Source: Methanoculleus sp. UBA430 (GTDB taxonomy: Archaea > Halobacteriota > Methanomicrobia > Methanomicrobiales > Methanoculleaceae). Taken from it: a stretch of DNA of 39,272 nucleotides. Shown here one piece after another: positions 28,801 to 36,925 of the stretch (its first letter is position 1; every line of letters starts with the position of its first letter). The notes beneath the pieces are model-generated. The model was not told where the DNA came from and searched no databases. It saw only the letters and a program-made list of their open reading frames with translations. A program made the position numbers and the translations under genes. The DNA lies in NCBI RefSeq assembly GCF_002506585.1, contig NZ_DAXW01000014.1, positions 1,898 through 41,169 of the forward strand, given 5' to 3'.

Positions 28801-28915
28801 GCACAACCCCATTAAGACGAAGATGGTCCGTATTGCCATCAAGAAGGTCGTCCAGGACGACGAGAAACTCGACAAGATCCTTGAACTGATCAAAAACCAG
28901 CAGGAGTATGCCTGA
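25838..28915 (+). CDS. hsdR: Type I restriction endonuclease subunit HsdR
   Basis: A 1025-residue restriction and translocation subunit. The N-terminal nuclease shows Asp in KRPDIVLYVNG and the Glu-x-Lys in CVLELKRS. The SF2 motor shows Walker A (HTQGSGKS), the DECH box (FVDECHRTQSGK), motif III (GFTGTPLL), LLTGFDAP and motif VI (QAICRVNR). The C-terminal helical region should bind the HsdM-HsdS core. Length is typical and no breaks are visible. The start overlaps the previous gene by 8 nt, and the next gene starts immediately after its stop. Confidence 0.98.
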   Translation: MSNVGERERLTQGRVVAYFRDALKYRYLGDWEHREGNSNVEEELLAAWLTRRGYSEKIVGKVLYELGKAKAVGGNKSLYDANREVYGLLRYGVKVRPDIGEQHITVWLIDWDRPEKNDFAVAEEVTIAGENSKRPDIVLYVNGIALCVLELKRSIVSVSEGVRQNLDNQKKIFIRPVFSTVQLVMAGNETEGLRYGVIETPEKYYLRWKEADAGESPLLRELFQLCRKDRLLEIVHDFIVFDAGTKKTCRHNQYFGVKAAQERVKRREGGIIWHTQGSGKSLIMVWLAKWIREHVPAARVLLVTDRTELDDQIEKVFLGVSEDIYRTRSGADLVRVLNTDTEWLVCSLVHKFGRGDDLSDADLETYIEEIKRNLPKGFSPKGEFFVFVDECHRTQSGKLHRAMKMLLPGAMLIGFTGTPLLKLDKQKSIEVFGPYIHTYKYDEAVRDGVVLDLQYEARDIDQNLTSQEKIDQWFEIKTRGLTDAARAQLKKRWGTMQKVLSAQDRLEKIVADILLDMELRDRLRSGRGNALLVTSSIYSACRFFEMFNKTDLAGRCAIITSYAPQPSDIKGEETGEGLTERLRQYDIYRRMLADHFEEPEDAAMHKVEQFEKEVKKRFINEPGQMKLLIVVDKLLTGFDAPPATYLYIDKQMRDHGLFQAICRVNRLDGEDKEYGYIIDYKDLFRSLERSIKDYTGEAFGGFDREDVSGLLKDRLETGRERLGDALEAIRTLCEPVEPPRDTLAYQHFFCAADTADPEALKENERKRLALYKLTAALLRAYAGLANEMHDAGYTDAEAAEIRAEVTHYDNVRKEVMRASGDYIDLKLYEPAMRHLLDTYIRAEESVKISAFDDMPLVQLLLERGADAVETLPPGIRRDREAVAETIENNVRKLIIDETPINPKYYEKMSELLDALIRERRAQALGYQEYLKKIVALTKQIKRPGDGARYPGTLDSPAKQALYDNLGEDEAIALAVHEAVTLTKQDDWTHNPIKTKMVRIAIKKVVQDDEKLDKILELIKNQQEYA

Positions 28916-29632
28916 ATGCACCGGATCTCCGTGAATGGCATGCAGGTCGACGTGGTCCGTAAGGACATCCGGAACCTGCATCTCGGGGTATACCCTCCCG
29001 AAGGCCGGGTCAGGGTGGCGGCGCCGTTACGCGTGGACGATGAAGCGGTGCGGCTGGCGGTGATCACGAAACTGCCGTGGATCAAACGGCAGCAGACCCG
29101 CTTCAGGACCCAGGAACGCCAGAGCCCGCGGGAGTACACCTACCGCGAGACGCACTACTTCCTCGGCAGACGCTACCTGTTAAACGTCATCGAGCATCCG
29201 GGCCCGTCCCGGGTCGAGGTGCGTGGTAAGGCAGGGATCGACCTGTACGTTCCGGCAGGAAGCGATGCCGTCAGACGCGAACAGGTCATGCTCAAATGGT
29301 ACCGAAAAGAACTCAAAGCCTTGATTCCGCCGCTGATCGATACGTGGCAGGAGACGCTCGGGGTGACGGTGGACGACTGGGGAGTAAAAAAGATGAAGAC
29401 CAAATGGGGCAGTTGTAACATCGAAGCCCGGCGAATCTGGCTGAATCTGGAACTCGCAAAGAAATCGGTACAATGCCTCGAGTACGTTGTTGTGCATGAG
29501 ATGGTGCACCTGCTCGAGCGAAACCACACCGACCGGTTCAGGGAGCTGATGGATCGGTTCATGCCCCAGTGGCGACATTACCGGGATGTGCTGAATCAGG
29601 CCCCACTCAGCCACGAGACCTGGTGTTACTGA
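28916..29632 (+). CDS. DUF45 (YgjP-like) zinc metallopeptidase
   Basis: A 238-residue protein with the metal-binding motif HEMVH at about 194-198 and a further His at 204 (ERNHTDRF). It is preceded by the family block KMKTKWGSC and RRIWLNLELAKK. These are the signs of the DUF45/YgjP family, often found directly after hsdR in type I operons. Its ATG follows the hsdR stop with no gap. It may process a protein of the system or of the invader, but its substrate is unknown. It is probably the last gene of the restriction operon. Confidence 0.93.
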   Translation: MHRISVNGMQVDVVRKDIRNLHLGVYPPEGRVRVAAPLRVDDEAVRLAVITKLPWIKRQQTRFRTQERQSPREYTYRETHYFLGRRYLLNVIEHPGPSRVEVRGKAGIDLYVPAGSDAVRREQVMLKWYRKELKALIPPLIDTWQETLGVTVDDWGVKKMKTKWGSCNIEARRIWLNLELAKKSVQCLEYVVVHEMVHLLERNHTDRFRELMDRFMPQWRHYRDVLNQAPLSHETWCY

Positions 29633-29767
29633 AAAAACAGTTGATGATCCGGGTGAGTTTGGTGTCAAGGAGAGGCAGGAGATGGTTTTTCTCCACCGGC
29701 AGACCAGTCTACCGGCCGACCCTCCACCAGAACGGGTCTTTTATATCGCAAACAGATCCCGCCCCCC

Positions 29768-30908
29768 TCACCTCCCGCCGACCCCCCGCTTCCCGCAGAT
29801 CTGCACCACCTTCTCCGGCTCATAGCGCAACGCAACCTCGCTCGTCCTCCCGCCGGCCTGCACCCGGATCAGGTCGACCAGCCGCAGCGAGTCAAGTTTT
29901 CGCAGTTGCCGGGAGAAGGCCGTGTAGCCGACCTTCGGCGTCTCCTCGACCCGGCCGTAGATCGCGCCGGAGACCAGCGGCCCGCTCTCCTCCTGCGAGA
30001 GCTCCGCGATCCGCCGGAGCAGCAGCCGCTCGTCCGCCGAGAGCGCCCGGATTGTATAAGCGAGGTGGACGTGCTTTGCCTGCTCGTAGGCCTTCATGAT
30101 ATCCTCCTCGACGACCTCGGTGCGGGCGGCGCACTCCGCGTTCAGCACCGCCCGCTTCACCAGGTCGAGACCCACCCGGACGTCGCCCGACTCCATCGTC
30201 TGCTCGACGATGCGGTCGAGCATCTGTACTGAGAAGACGCCGGGGTAGAGCCCGGTCCGGATCCGGTCCTGGAGGATGCCCCGGATCTCGTCGGCGTCGT
30301 AGGGCGGGAAGTAGATGTCGGAGGGGCGAAACGGCGAGAGGACCCATTTGCTCAGGTCGGCGGCGAGGTCGAGGTCCATGTCGCTCACCGTCGCGAAAAC
30401 CGCCGCCCGGGTAGTCCTGGTGCAGCCGGAGCAGGGAGTTGACGACGTCGCCGAGCAGGTTGTTGTAGTGGAGCAGGTTCGCGTCGTCCAGGCAGACGAT
30501 CAGGCTCTTCTCCTGCCGCTGCAGGGCGCCGCCGATCGCGTCCATCACCGACTTGATCGAGACACCGGTCCGCGCCGGAGCGTGGCCGAAGACCGCGGCA
30601 TAAACTCGCGAAAAGACCATGTACTTCGTCCGGTCGTTCTGGCAGTTCACGTAGACCGGCACGATCTTCTTGGTGGTCTGCTCGAGCTCGGCAAAGATCC
30701 GGAGCACGCTGGTCGTCTTCCCGGTCCCGGGCAGACCCCTGCAGATGGCGGAGAGGGCCCGCCCGCCTTCGAGTGCGGGACGGACCTGGTAGGCAAGGTC
30801 GTTGAGCTGGCTCTCGCGGTAGTTGAAGAACTCAGGGACGTAATCGATCTCGAAGACATCGATACTCCGGAAGAGTGTCTGGTCGGACATGAGGAGTCGC
30901 GTTCTCAT
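29768..30908 (-). pseudogene. cdc6: Orc1/Cdc6 replication initiator, frameshifted
   Basis: Orc1/Cdc6 proteins bind archaeal origins and load the MCM helicase. The first 168 codons give Walker A GLPGTGKT (58-65) and Walker B LIVCLDDANLL, ending at RLHQDYPGG. The reading then breaks at about 30400-30410, inside a GC run, and resumes in another frame as VSDMDLDLAADLSKWV. It continues through sensor and winged-helix regions (ALSADERLLLRRIAEL, YTAFSRQLRKLDSLRLVDLI) to the stop at 29768. One base change in that run would restore a protein of about 380 residues. It is either a recent pseudogene or a sequencing error. A TATA box fixes the start at 30908. Confidence 0.88.
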
Positions 30909-30929
30909 ACAAAGATCGTCGGGAGATGG

Positions 30930-30937
30930 TTATTTAA
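30930..30937 (-). promoter_or_regulatory. TATA box of the Orc1/Cdc6 gene
   Basis: TTAAATAA on the minus strand is a near-consensus archaeal TATA box, centred 26 nt upstream of the ATG at 30908. Transcription would therefore start at or next to that ATG, which makes the mRNA leaderless and favours 30908 over the second Met at 30890. Confidence 0.75.
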
Positions 30938-31075
30938 GCGGGAGCCGTGCGCATGGTGAAAGTGAAAAAGAAGTTTTGCCGGAAGACCTTTTGCGCTCAT
31001 AGCGCTGGTGCTTTGCCCGGCAGAGGGCATTGTGCCTGAAATCCGGTGTGGCCGTTCACCACCCCGCCGGCCCCG

Positions 31076-32260
31076 TCAGACGATCGGGCCGAAGAGCGCC
31101 CGGCCGATGAGGAAACATACCCCGGCCACGATCGCCGCGGCCGGAATGGTCAGGAACCAGGCGATGAGGATCTCGCGGACCACGCCCCACTTGACCGCCG
31201 AGTAGCCGCGCGTCGCGCCGACACCCATGATCGCGCCGGTTGTCGCATGGGTCGTCGAGACCGGGACGCCAAAGACATTCATCAGCGACAGGACACCCCC
31301 GGCGGAGGTCGATGCGGCAAACCCCTGGTAGGGCCGGATCCTCGTTATCTTGGTGGCCATCTTGTCGATGACCCGCCAGCCCCCGAGGAGGGTACCGACC
31401 GAGATGGCAAGCGAAGAGACCAGTATCACCCAGAGCGGGACGGCAAACTCGGAGATCAGCCCGCCGGCAAGGAGCATGGCGGTGATGATGCCCATCGCGT
31501 TCTGGGCATCGTTGCCGCCGTGGCCGATCGCCTGGAGTGACCCCGAGAAGATCTGAAGATTTCGAAAGAGGTTTGTCAGGCGCCGCGGAGCATAGTTGCG
31601 GAAGACGTAAGTTACGGTGATGCCGAAGATGAACGCGACGATGAACCCAAGCATCGGGGAGACGACGATGAAGATGATGACCCCGAGAATGCCGCTGACA
31701 CTCAAAAACCCTGTTGCGATGGCGAGCGGGATGACCAGCGTCACCCCGATGAGTCCCCCAACGAGGAGGTTCCACGGCTTGAACTCGCCCCTCCGATGCG
31801 CGAACACCCCCGTGGCGACAGCACCGAGGACGGCACCGGCAAGCCCATAGAAGGCGGTCTGCTCAATCATTACCAGCGACGGCCAGATGACCGCTCCTGT
31901 CCCGGCACCTGCAATCCCGGCACCAAGGAGCCCCCCGATCAGAGCATGGCTGCTCGATACCGGGATACCGAGAAGAGACGTCGCAAGAACCCAGAGCACC
32001 CCGCCGACCAGGGCCATGAAGATCAGCGTCGGCGTAAGGAATGAGGGGTCGACGATCCCTCTTCCGATGGTCGCCGCAATCGCCGTCGTGAAGAGGAGGG
32101 GGCCGAGGAGGTTGAAGACCCCTGCGAGAAGGACCGCCTGCAACGGGGTTAAAGCCTTGGTCGCGACGATGGTTGCGATCGAGTTTGCGGCATCGTTCAG
32201 GCCGTTTGCGAAGTTAAAAAGAAGAGCGAGAGCGATGCCGAGGATGATGATCGGATCCAT
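31076..32260 (-). CDS. PiT-family inorganic phosphate transporter
   Basis: A 394-residue membrane protein that imports phosphate with a cation. The two family signatures are present: GLNDAANSIATIVATKAL near the N-terminus and GGNDAQNAMGIITAMLLAGG in the second half, within about ten hydrophobic segments (for example HALIGGLLGAGIAGAGTGA). ATG at 32260 is chosen over a longer frame because it lies 5 nt after the DUF47 stop and directly begins the first membrane helix. Its 3' end has a second, partial copy at 12168-12332. Co-transcribed with the DUF47 gene upstream. Confidence 0.96.
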   Translation of the reverse strand: MDPIIILGIALALLFNFANGLNDAANSIATIVATKALTPLQAVLLAGVFNLLGPLLFTTAIAATIGRGIVDPSFLTPTLIFMALVGGVLWVLATSLLGIPVSSSHALIGGLLGAGIAGAGTGAVIWPSLVMIEQTAFYGLAGAVLGAVATGVFAHRRGEFKPWNLLVGGLIGVTLVIPLAIATGFLSVSGILGVIIFIVVSPMLGFIVAFIFGITVTYVFRNYAPRRLTNLFRNLQIFSGSLQAIGHGGNDAQNAMGIITAMLLAGGLISEFAVPLWVILVSSLAISVGTLLGGWRVIDKMATKITRIRPYQGFAASTSAGGVLSLMNVFGVPVSTTHATTGAIMGVGATRGYSAVKWGVVREILIAWFLTIPAAAIVAGVCFLIGRALFGPIV

Positions 32261-32265
32261 GGCAG

Positions 32266-32895
32266 TCAGGAGTGTCTGATGGCTATGTCGCTCAAGACGT
32301 TTGCGACATCCTCGCACTTATCGGTCGCCATCTCCAGGTTTTCGTAGATATCCTTGAGTTTGATGATGGTGATCGCATCATTCGTCTTGAAGAGGTCCAT
32401 GATAGCATGACCGAGGACGTTATCCGCGACATTCTCCAGGCGGTTCACCTCGATGCACCGCTCTTCGATCAGGCTCGGGTCCTTGATCGACCGTATACTG
32501 CTGACGGCCTTCTCGATCTCGATGACGCTCAACTGGATCAGCTTTGCAAGTTCAATCATCGAGTCGTCGGTCTCGGTGATGCCGTAACTGTACATCTGCT
32601 GTGCCGTGCCGTCGATGTAGTCGAGAATATCGTCCAGCGCCGATGCGAGACGGGAGATCTCTTCGGGCTCAAGCGGCGTGATGAACGTCCGGTTCAGTTG
32701 CTCGTAGATCTGGTGTGAAATATCGTCTCCCTGGTGCTCGATCTGTTTCATCCGGTGACACTGCTCTTTCACGTCCTTGAAATTTTCAACGAACTCAACG
32801 AGCAGATCGGCTGCGGAAACGACTGTTTTAGCCATCTCATCGAAGAGGTCAAAAAAAACCTTATCCTGAGGGACTACCCACTCCTTAATGCCCAC
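32266..32895 (-). CDS. DUF47 (PhoU-like) phosphate transport regulator
   Basis: A 209-residue all-helical protein of the DUF47/PhoU-like family, which typically sits beside PiT transporters and controls them. The sequence shows repeated amphipathic helices with acidic metal-binding clusters (EHQGDDISHQIYEQL, ASALDDILDYIDG, VNRLENVADNVLG). The start is a GTG at 32895. A TATA box about 36 nt upstream implies a leader of only about 10 nt. It is the first gene of a two-gene operon with the transporter. Confidence 0.93.
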   Translation of the reverse strand: MGIKEWVVPQDKVFFDLFDEMAKTVVSAADLLVEFVENFKDVKEQCHRMKQIEHQGDDISHQIYEQLNRTFITPLEPEEISRLASALDDILDYIDGTAQQMYSYGITETDDSMIELAKLIQLSVIEIEKAVSSIRSIKDPSLIEERCIEVNRLENVADNVLGHAIMDLFKTNDAITIIKLKDIYENLEMATDKCEDVANVLSDIAIRHS

Positions 32896-32927
32896 GATGA
32901 TCGTTATAAGTTTCTCCCGTCAGGGAC

Positions 32928-32934
32928 TATATAT
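32928..32934 (-). promoter_or_regulatory. TATA box of the DUF47-PiT operon
   Basis: ATATATA on the minus strand, centred about 36 nt upstream of the GTG start at 32895, is a good archaeal TATA box. It predicts transcription starting near 32905. Confidence 0.6.
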
Positions 32935-33083
32935 CGATCGGTCCTGCTGCCCGAAAAGAACGGCGGGATACGGCGAAACAGGGGAGGAGGCACCGCAAGC
33001 CTCTCAGGTGAGCGCGCCGGCCGGGTACCGGGAACGACTCGTCCGATATGGGGGAACGGTGCGGAGCCGCTCCCGTCGCCCTC

Positions 33084-33392
33084 TCACTCCGAGATCTTCA
33101 CGAGGTTGCTGCGGATAAATTCGAGATCCGCGTCCTTTGCCGCGATCTCCAGGAGCACTGTCCCGTAACCGGGGCAGAGTTTCGTAAACGGCAGCAGGAC
33201 CTTCTTCTTCCGGATCTGGAGCCCTACGAGCATGGGCTTTTGTAAGAGTATCCGGATATCCTTGAAGACAAAGCCCGGCACCATCTCGTAGTATTCCTTG
33301 CTGTGCTTTCGCACGTAATCGTTCACCTGATCAGGCGTCACATCCATGAGAAGCACCTGTCCACCCAGGTTGTTTACGCAGCGCGATGCCAT
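33084..33392 (-). CDS. Unknown conserved-looking small protein
   Basis: A 102-residue soluble protein that I do not recognise. The sequence has the balance of a folded protein: a helical first half (DVTPDQVNDYVRKHSKEYYEM) and a strand-rich second half (GLQIRKKKVLLPFTKLCPGYGTVLLEI). There is no signal peptide or membrane segment, and its two Cys (5 and about 73) form no metal site. The ATG at 33392 sits just behind a TATA-like sequence and an inverted repeat, so it is probably a regulated single gene. Function unknown. Confidence 0.75.
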   Translation of the reverse strand: MASRCVNNLGGQVLLMDVTPDQVNDYVRKHSKEYYEMVPGFVFKDIRILLQKPMLVGLQIRKKKVLLPFTKLCPGYGTVLLEIAAKDADLEFIRSNLVKISE

Positions 33393-33401
33393 TCATAGAT
33401 A

Positions 33402-33419
33402 ATTCGTATTGTCACGAAT
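33402..33419 (-). promoter_or_regulatory. Operator-like inverted repeat
   Basis: ATTCGT and ACGAAT form an inverted repeat separated by 6 bp. It lies between a TATA-like sequence (AGATTTATT on the minus strand, about 33415-33424) and the start codon at 33392. A repressor bound here would block transcription. The regulator is unknown. Confidence 0.5.
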
Positions 33420-33535
33420 AAATCTTTCGCAGATCCCGGGGTCGCCGCCCGACACGGGAGGAACCGGATATCTTGAGAGCATCGCGCCGGTGCTGCTCGA
33501 AAGAGCAGGCCTTTACAGATCCGGGGTGCAAGAAA

Positions 33536-33566
33536 GCCCCCGGCTAAAGCCCGGGGAGAGTGTCAA
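33536..33566 (+). mobile_element. Solo IS200/IS605-type end
   Basis: A hairpin (CCCCGGCT-AA-AGCC with one mismatch in the full stem) is followed by AGAGTGTCAA. The stretch 33548-33566 is the exact inverse of 19521-19539. No second end or transposase gene is found nearby, so this is a lone end left by an old insertion, or a minimal element. Confidence 0.6.
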
Positions 33567-33624
33567 CGGCCGTTGCTGTCCCGGCGAGGGGAAAGGTTAT
33601 TGTATACCGGGCGGATACTCCGGT

Positions 33625-34173
33625 ATGAAGCCGTATGGCATGCCGGGCTGCTCACCCGGGGTTCGTCTCCTCCTCCTGGCGGCCGTTTCCGCCCTCTTCG
33701 TCATTCCCTGCTCCATCTCGGGCGCGACCCCCCCGCTGCTTCCTTCTCTCACCCTCTCGCTATCGAACGACACCCTCTCCGGGAACGAAGACCTTGATAT
33801 CTTCGTCGTCTGGAGCCGGGACGCGAGTTTCTACCGCCCCCCGGGAAGCGTCGACGTGCTGGTCTACAGGGCCGGCTCGCCGGTTGCAGGGTATACGATC
33901 CCGGAAGACGTTCGTACAGCCGCCGATGACAACACCCGGCATTTCCGCGGGGCGATCGCATCCGCGGAGTTGCCGGAGGGGAGGCTCCTGCTCGTCGCCA
34001 CCGACCCGGTCTCCGGCGCCGAAGCCCGCGCCCCGATCAACGTCACCGAACCGGGCCCGGACTTCTCCAGCACCCGGCTGGCCGGGTCCCTCGACACCGC
34101 CTTTCTCCTGGTTGCGGCGGTCCTGCTGGTCGTCCTCGGGGCCGGTCTCAGCCTGCTCGTGCGGCGTCCGTGA
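33625..34173 (+). CDS. Exported single-pass membrane protein, unknown function
   Basis: A 182-residue protein with a signal peptide (RLLLLAAVSALFVIPCSISGA), a beta-rich extracellular domain (TLSLSNDTLSGNEDLDIFVVW, VDVLVYRAGSPVAGYTIPED) and one C-terminal membrane helix (FLLVAAVLLVVLGAGLSLLV) ending in Arg-Arg-Pro. It should be anchored in the membrane with the domain outside; the domain looks immunoglobulin-like. Start at 33625 is chosen because upstream codons run through an IS-like end and are not protein-like; ATG 33640 is an alternative. Function unknown. Confidence 0.75.
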   Translation: MKPYGMPGCSPGVRLLLLAAVSALFVIPCSISGATPPLLPSLTLSLSNDTLSGNEDLDIFVVWSRDASFYRPPGSVDVLVYRAGSPVAGYTIPEDVRTAADDNTRHFRGAIASAELPEGRLLLVATDPVSGAEARAPINVTEPGPDFSSTRLAGSLDTAFLLVAAVLLVVLGAGLSLLVRRP

Positions 34174-34285
34174 GGGGAGGCGGTGCCGCTGCCCGGCTCT
34201 TCTCCACCACCTCCTCTCCGCCTGCACCCCGGCGCCCCCCCTCACCGGTTCCCTTAATGTCTGCGGAAAACCAACTATTCTTCAA

Positions 34286-36925
34286 GTGATACGCGAACCG
34301 GCAGTAAAAAAAGTCCTCTACTGGTGCGACCAGTGTAACGTCCCCCTCATCGGGCGCACCTGCGCCTGCAAAGCGAAGGTCCGGGAGATAGAACTCCTGC
34401 AGCCGCACGACGTCCGCCCGGCCCTCGCGGCGGATACGGCCCTCATCCGGCGCCTTCTCTCCGAGCAGTTCGGCGATATTCCCCTGCCCCATGTCGTGCT
34501 CCTCAACAAGACCGGCGGCGCCGACCGGGCCGACCTGGTGATCGTCCACGGCGACCGGTTCGGCTGGCTCTCGTTCGACCCGGTCACCCGGAAATTCAGC
34601 CTCGATATCGCCCCCGAGGCGCTCCCGCACATCCTCCCGTATGCAACAAGAGGCATCATCGATCTCGAGGCCGAGCCCGCCGTGCGTGCACATAAGGGCC
34701 GCATCGGCGGGAAACGGTTCCCCCTGGCGGCCGGCGTGCCCGACGGGACGGTCATCGTCGCCTACAAGAACCGGTTCGGCACCGGCGTCGTCAAGGACGG
34801 GCAGGTCCGGGTGAAGGAACTCGTCTCCGTCACGCCCTGCTCCCGGCCCGACCCGGGCTGGGAGGTGGTGATCGAGAGGAACCGCTACCACTTAAAGAAC
34901 CTTGAGCGCAACGCCGTCCGTACCATCAAGAAGCACATGAACGACCGGCCGTGCGCGAACGTCTCGTTCTCCGGCGGCAAGGACAGCACCGCCGTCCGCC
35001 ACCTCGCCCGGAAGGCGGGGGTGGAGAAGGCGTTCTTCATCGACACCGGGATCGAACTCCCCGAGACCGTGGAGTTCGTGGCGTCACAGGGCGTCGAGAT
35101 CATCCGGAAAGGCGGCGACTTCTTCCAGGCGGTCGAGAAGGCGGGGCCGCCGGGGAAGGACCACCGCTGGTGCTGCAAACTCTTAAAACTCCACCCCTTA
35201 AAGATCTACCTCGCCGAGACCGGCCCCTGCGTCACCATCCAGGGGAACCGCTGGTACGAGTCCTGGAATCGGGCCGACCTTGAGGAGACGAGCCAGAACC
35301 CGGCGAACCCCCTGCAACTGAACGTCTCGCCGATCCGGAACTGGCGGGCGCTCGAGGTCTTCCTCTACCTCTGGTGGCAGGAAGTCCCCATGAACCCGCT
35401 CTACGAGATGGGTCTTGAGCGGATAGGCTGCTACCTCTGCCCGGCGGCGCTCGAGAGCGAGTACGAGGGGCTCCGGGAGATGCACCCGGAACTGACGGAG
35501 CGCTGGGACGAATTCCTTATCAGGTGGGCGGAGAAGACCGGGATGCCGGACGCCTACCACCAGTGGGGGCTCTGGCGATGGCGGGCCCTGCCCCCGAAGA
35601 TGCGCGAGGTCTGCCGGGAGCGGGGCATCGGCGTGAACGAGGACTTCACCCTGCGGGAAGCTCCCGTGAAGAAGAGAGTGGAGGTGGCAACGACGAAGAC
35701 GATGAAGACCCGTGAGCCGGCACGGCCGGCAGAGATTGAGTTCACTCCCGATACGATCCGGAAAGACTTCCCGATCCTCGGCGATATCATCTACCTGGAC
35801 AACGCGGCGACGAGTTTCTCGCCGGAGCCGGTGGTGGAGGCGGCGGTCGAGTTCGAGCACCGTTACCGGGCGAACGTCGGGCGGGGCGTGCACCGCCTGA
35901 CCCGGATCGCGACGCAGCGTTACTGGCACGCCCACGAGAAGGTGGCCCGGTTCGTCGGCGGGGAGGCGGGGGTGACGGTCTTCACGAAGAACGCCACCGA
36001 CGCGATCAACATGGTCGCGCAGGGGCTCTCCTGGAAGCCGGGCGACCGCGTGGTGACCACCATCCTCGAGCACCACTCAAACCTCCTCCCCTGGAGGGCG
36101 CTTGGAAAGCAGGGGGTCGCGCTCGACGTGATCGGGATCGACGCCGACTATTCGCTCGACCTTGCCGCACTCGAGGAGACCCTGGCCGGGGGCGGTGTCC
36201 GGCTCGTCGCCGTCACCCACGCTTCAAACGTCCTCGGCGTGACGACACCGGTCCCCGAGATCGCGGGGCTCTGCCGGGAGCACGGCGCCCTCCTCCTGGT
36301 GGACGCCGCACAATCCGCGCCGCACATGCCGCTGGACGTCGCGGAGCTCGGCTGCGACATCCTCTGCTTTGCGGGGCACAAGATGTTCGGGCCGATGGGG
36401 ACCGGGGTCCTCTGGATGCGGGACCTGCTCTTCGAGCCGCCGACCCTCGGCGGGGGCATGGTCGCGAGCGTGACGGCAGAGGGGCATGTGCCCGCGGAGG
36501 GTTACCAGCGCTACGAGGCCGGGACGCCGAACGTCGGCGGCGGGATCGCGCTCGGCGTCGCCGTGGACTACCTCTCGGCGATCGGGATGGAGAAGATCCA
36601 CCGGCACGAGGAGCGCCTGACCGCCCGGCTGATCGAGGGGCTCTCCGCGATAGACGGGGTCACGGTCTACGCCGGGAGGAATCCGGGTGCCCGGATCGGG
36701 GTCGTCTCGTTCACCATCGACGGCGTTCACCCCCAGGAGGCCGCGCAGATGCTCGACGAGGATGCGGATATCCTGGTGCGGTCGGGGCACCACTGCTGCC
36801 AGCCGCTGATGGAGCACCTGAACCTCCCGGAGGGGACGGTCCGGGCGAGCATGGCGGCCTTCACGACCGAGCAGGAGATCGACCTTCTGGTTGCGGCCGT
36901 CGACGAGATCAGCCGCGGACGGTGA
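34286..36925 (+). CDS. PP-loop (PAPS reductase-like) sulfurtransferase fused to a cysteine desulfurase
   Basis: An 879-residue two-enzyme fusion. The N-terminus has a zinc-ribbon-like cluster (Cys14, Cys17, Cys27, Cys29) and a small domain. A PAPS-reductase-family PP-loop domain follows, with SFSGGKDST (227-235), Cys296-Cys297 and CYLCP (382-386). After a linker (about 460-490) comes a complete SufS-like cysteine desulfurase: EHHSN (595-599), VDAAQS (672-677), PLP lysine in GHKMFGP (Lys699), and catalytic Cys in RSGHHCCQP (about 837). The pairing suggests that persulfide sulfur from cysteine is passed to an ATP-activated substrate. Sulfate assimilation is the less likely use. GTG 34286 is the best start but has no ribosome site. 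Confidence 0.9.
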   Translation: MIREPAVKKVLYWCDQCNVPLIGRTCACKAKVREIELLQPHDVRPALAADTALIRRLLSEQFGDIPLPHVVLLNKTGGADRADLVIVHGDRFGWLSFDPVTRKFSLDIAPEALPHILPYATRGIIDLEAEPAVRAHKGRIGGKRFPLAAGVPDGTVIVAYKNRFGTGVVKDGQVRVKELVSVTPCSRPDPGWEVVIERNRYHLKNLERNAVRTIKKHMNDRPCANVSFSGGKDSTAVRHLARKAGVEKAFFIDTGIELPETVEFVASQGVEIIRKGGDFFQAVEKAGPPGKDHRWCCKLLKLHPLKIYLAETGPCVTIQGNRWYESWNRADLEETSQNPANPLQLNVSPIRNWRALEVFLYLWWQEVPMNPLYEMGLERIGCYLCPAALESEYEGLREMHPELTERWDEFLIRWAEKTGMPDAYHQWGLWRWRALPPKMREVCRERGIGVNEDFTLREAPVKKRVEVATTKTMKTREPARPAEIEFTPDTIRKDFPILGDIIYLDNAATSFSPEPVVEAAVEFEHRYRANVGRGVHRLTRIATQRYWHAHEKVARFVGGEAGVTVFTKNATDAINMVAQGLSWKPGDRVVTTILEHHSNLLPWRALGKQGVALDVIGIDADYSLDLAALEETLAGGGVRLVAVTHASNVLGVTTPVPEIAGLCREHGALLLVDAAQSAPHMPLDVAELGCDILCFAGHKMFGPMGTGVLWMRDLLFEPPTLGGGMVASVTAEGHVPAEGYQRYEAGTPNVGGGIALGVAVDYLSAIGMEKIHRHEERLTARLIEGLSAIDGVTVYAGRNPGARIGVVSFTIDGVHPQEAAQMLDEDADILVRSGHHCCQPLMEHLNLPEGTVRASMAAFTTEQEIDLLVAAVDEISRGR

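Noticed and set aside
33409..33624. N-terminal extension of the exported protein to 33409
   Set aside because: Runs through the IS-like end; the signal peptide places the start at 33625 or 33640.
33635..34285. Extension of the PP-loop/desulfurase fusion back to 33635
   Set aside because: This part is the wrong frame of the exported-protein gene; homology-like sequence begins at the GTG at 34286.
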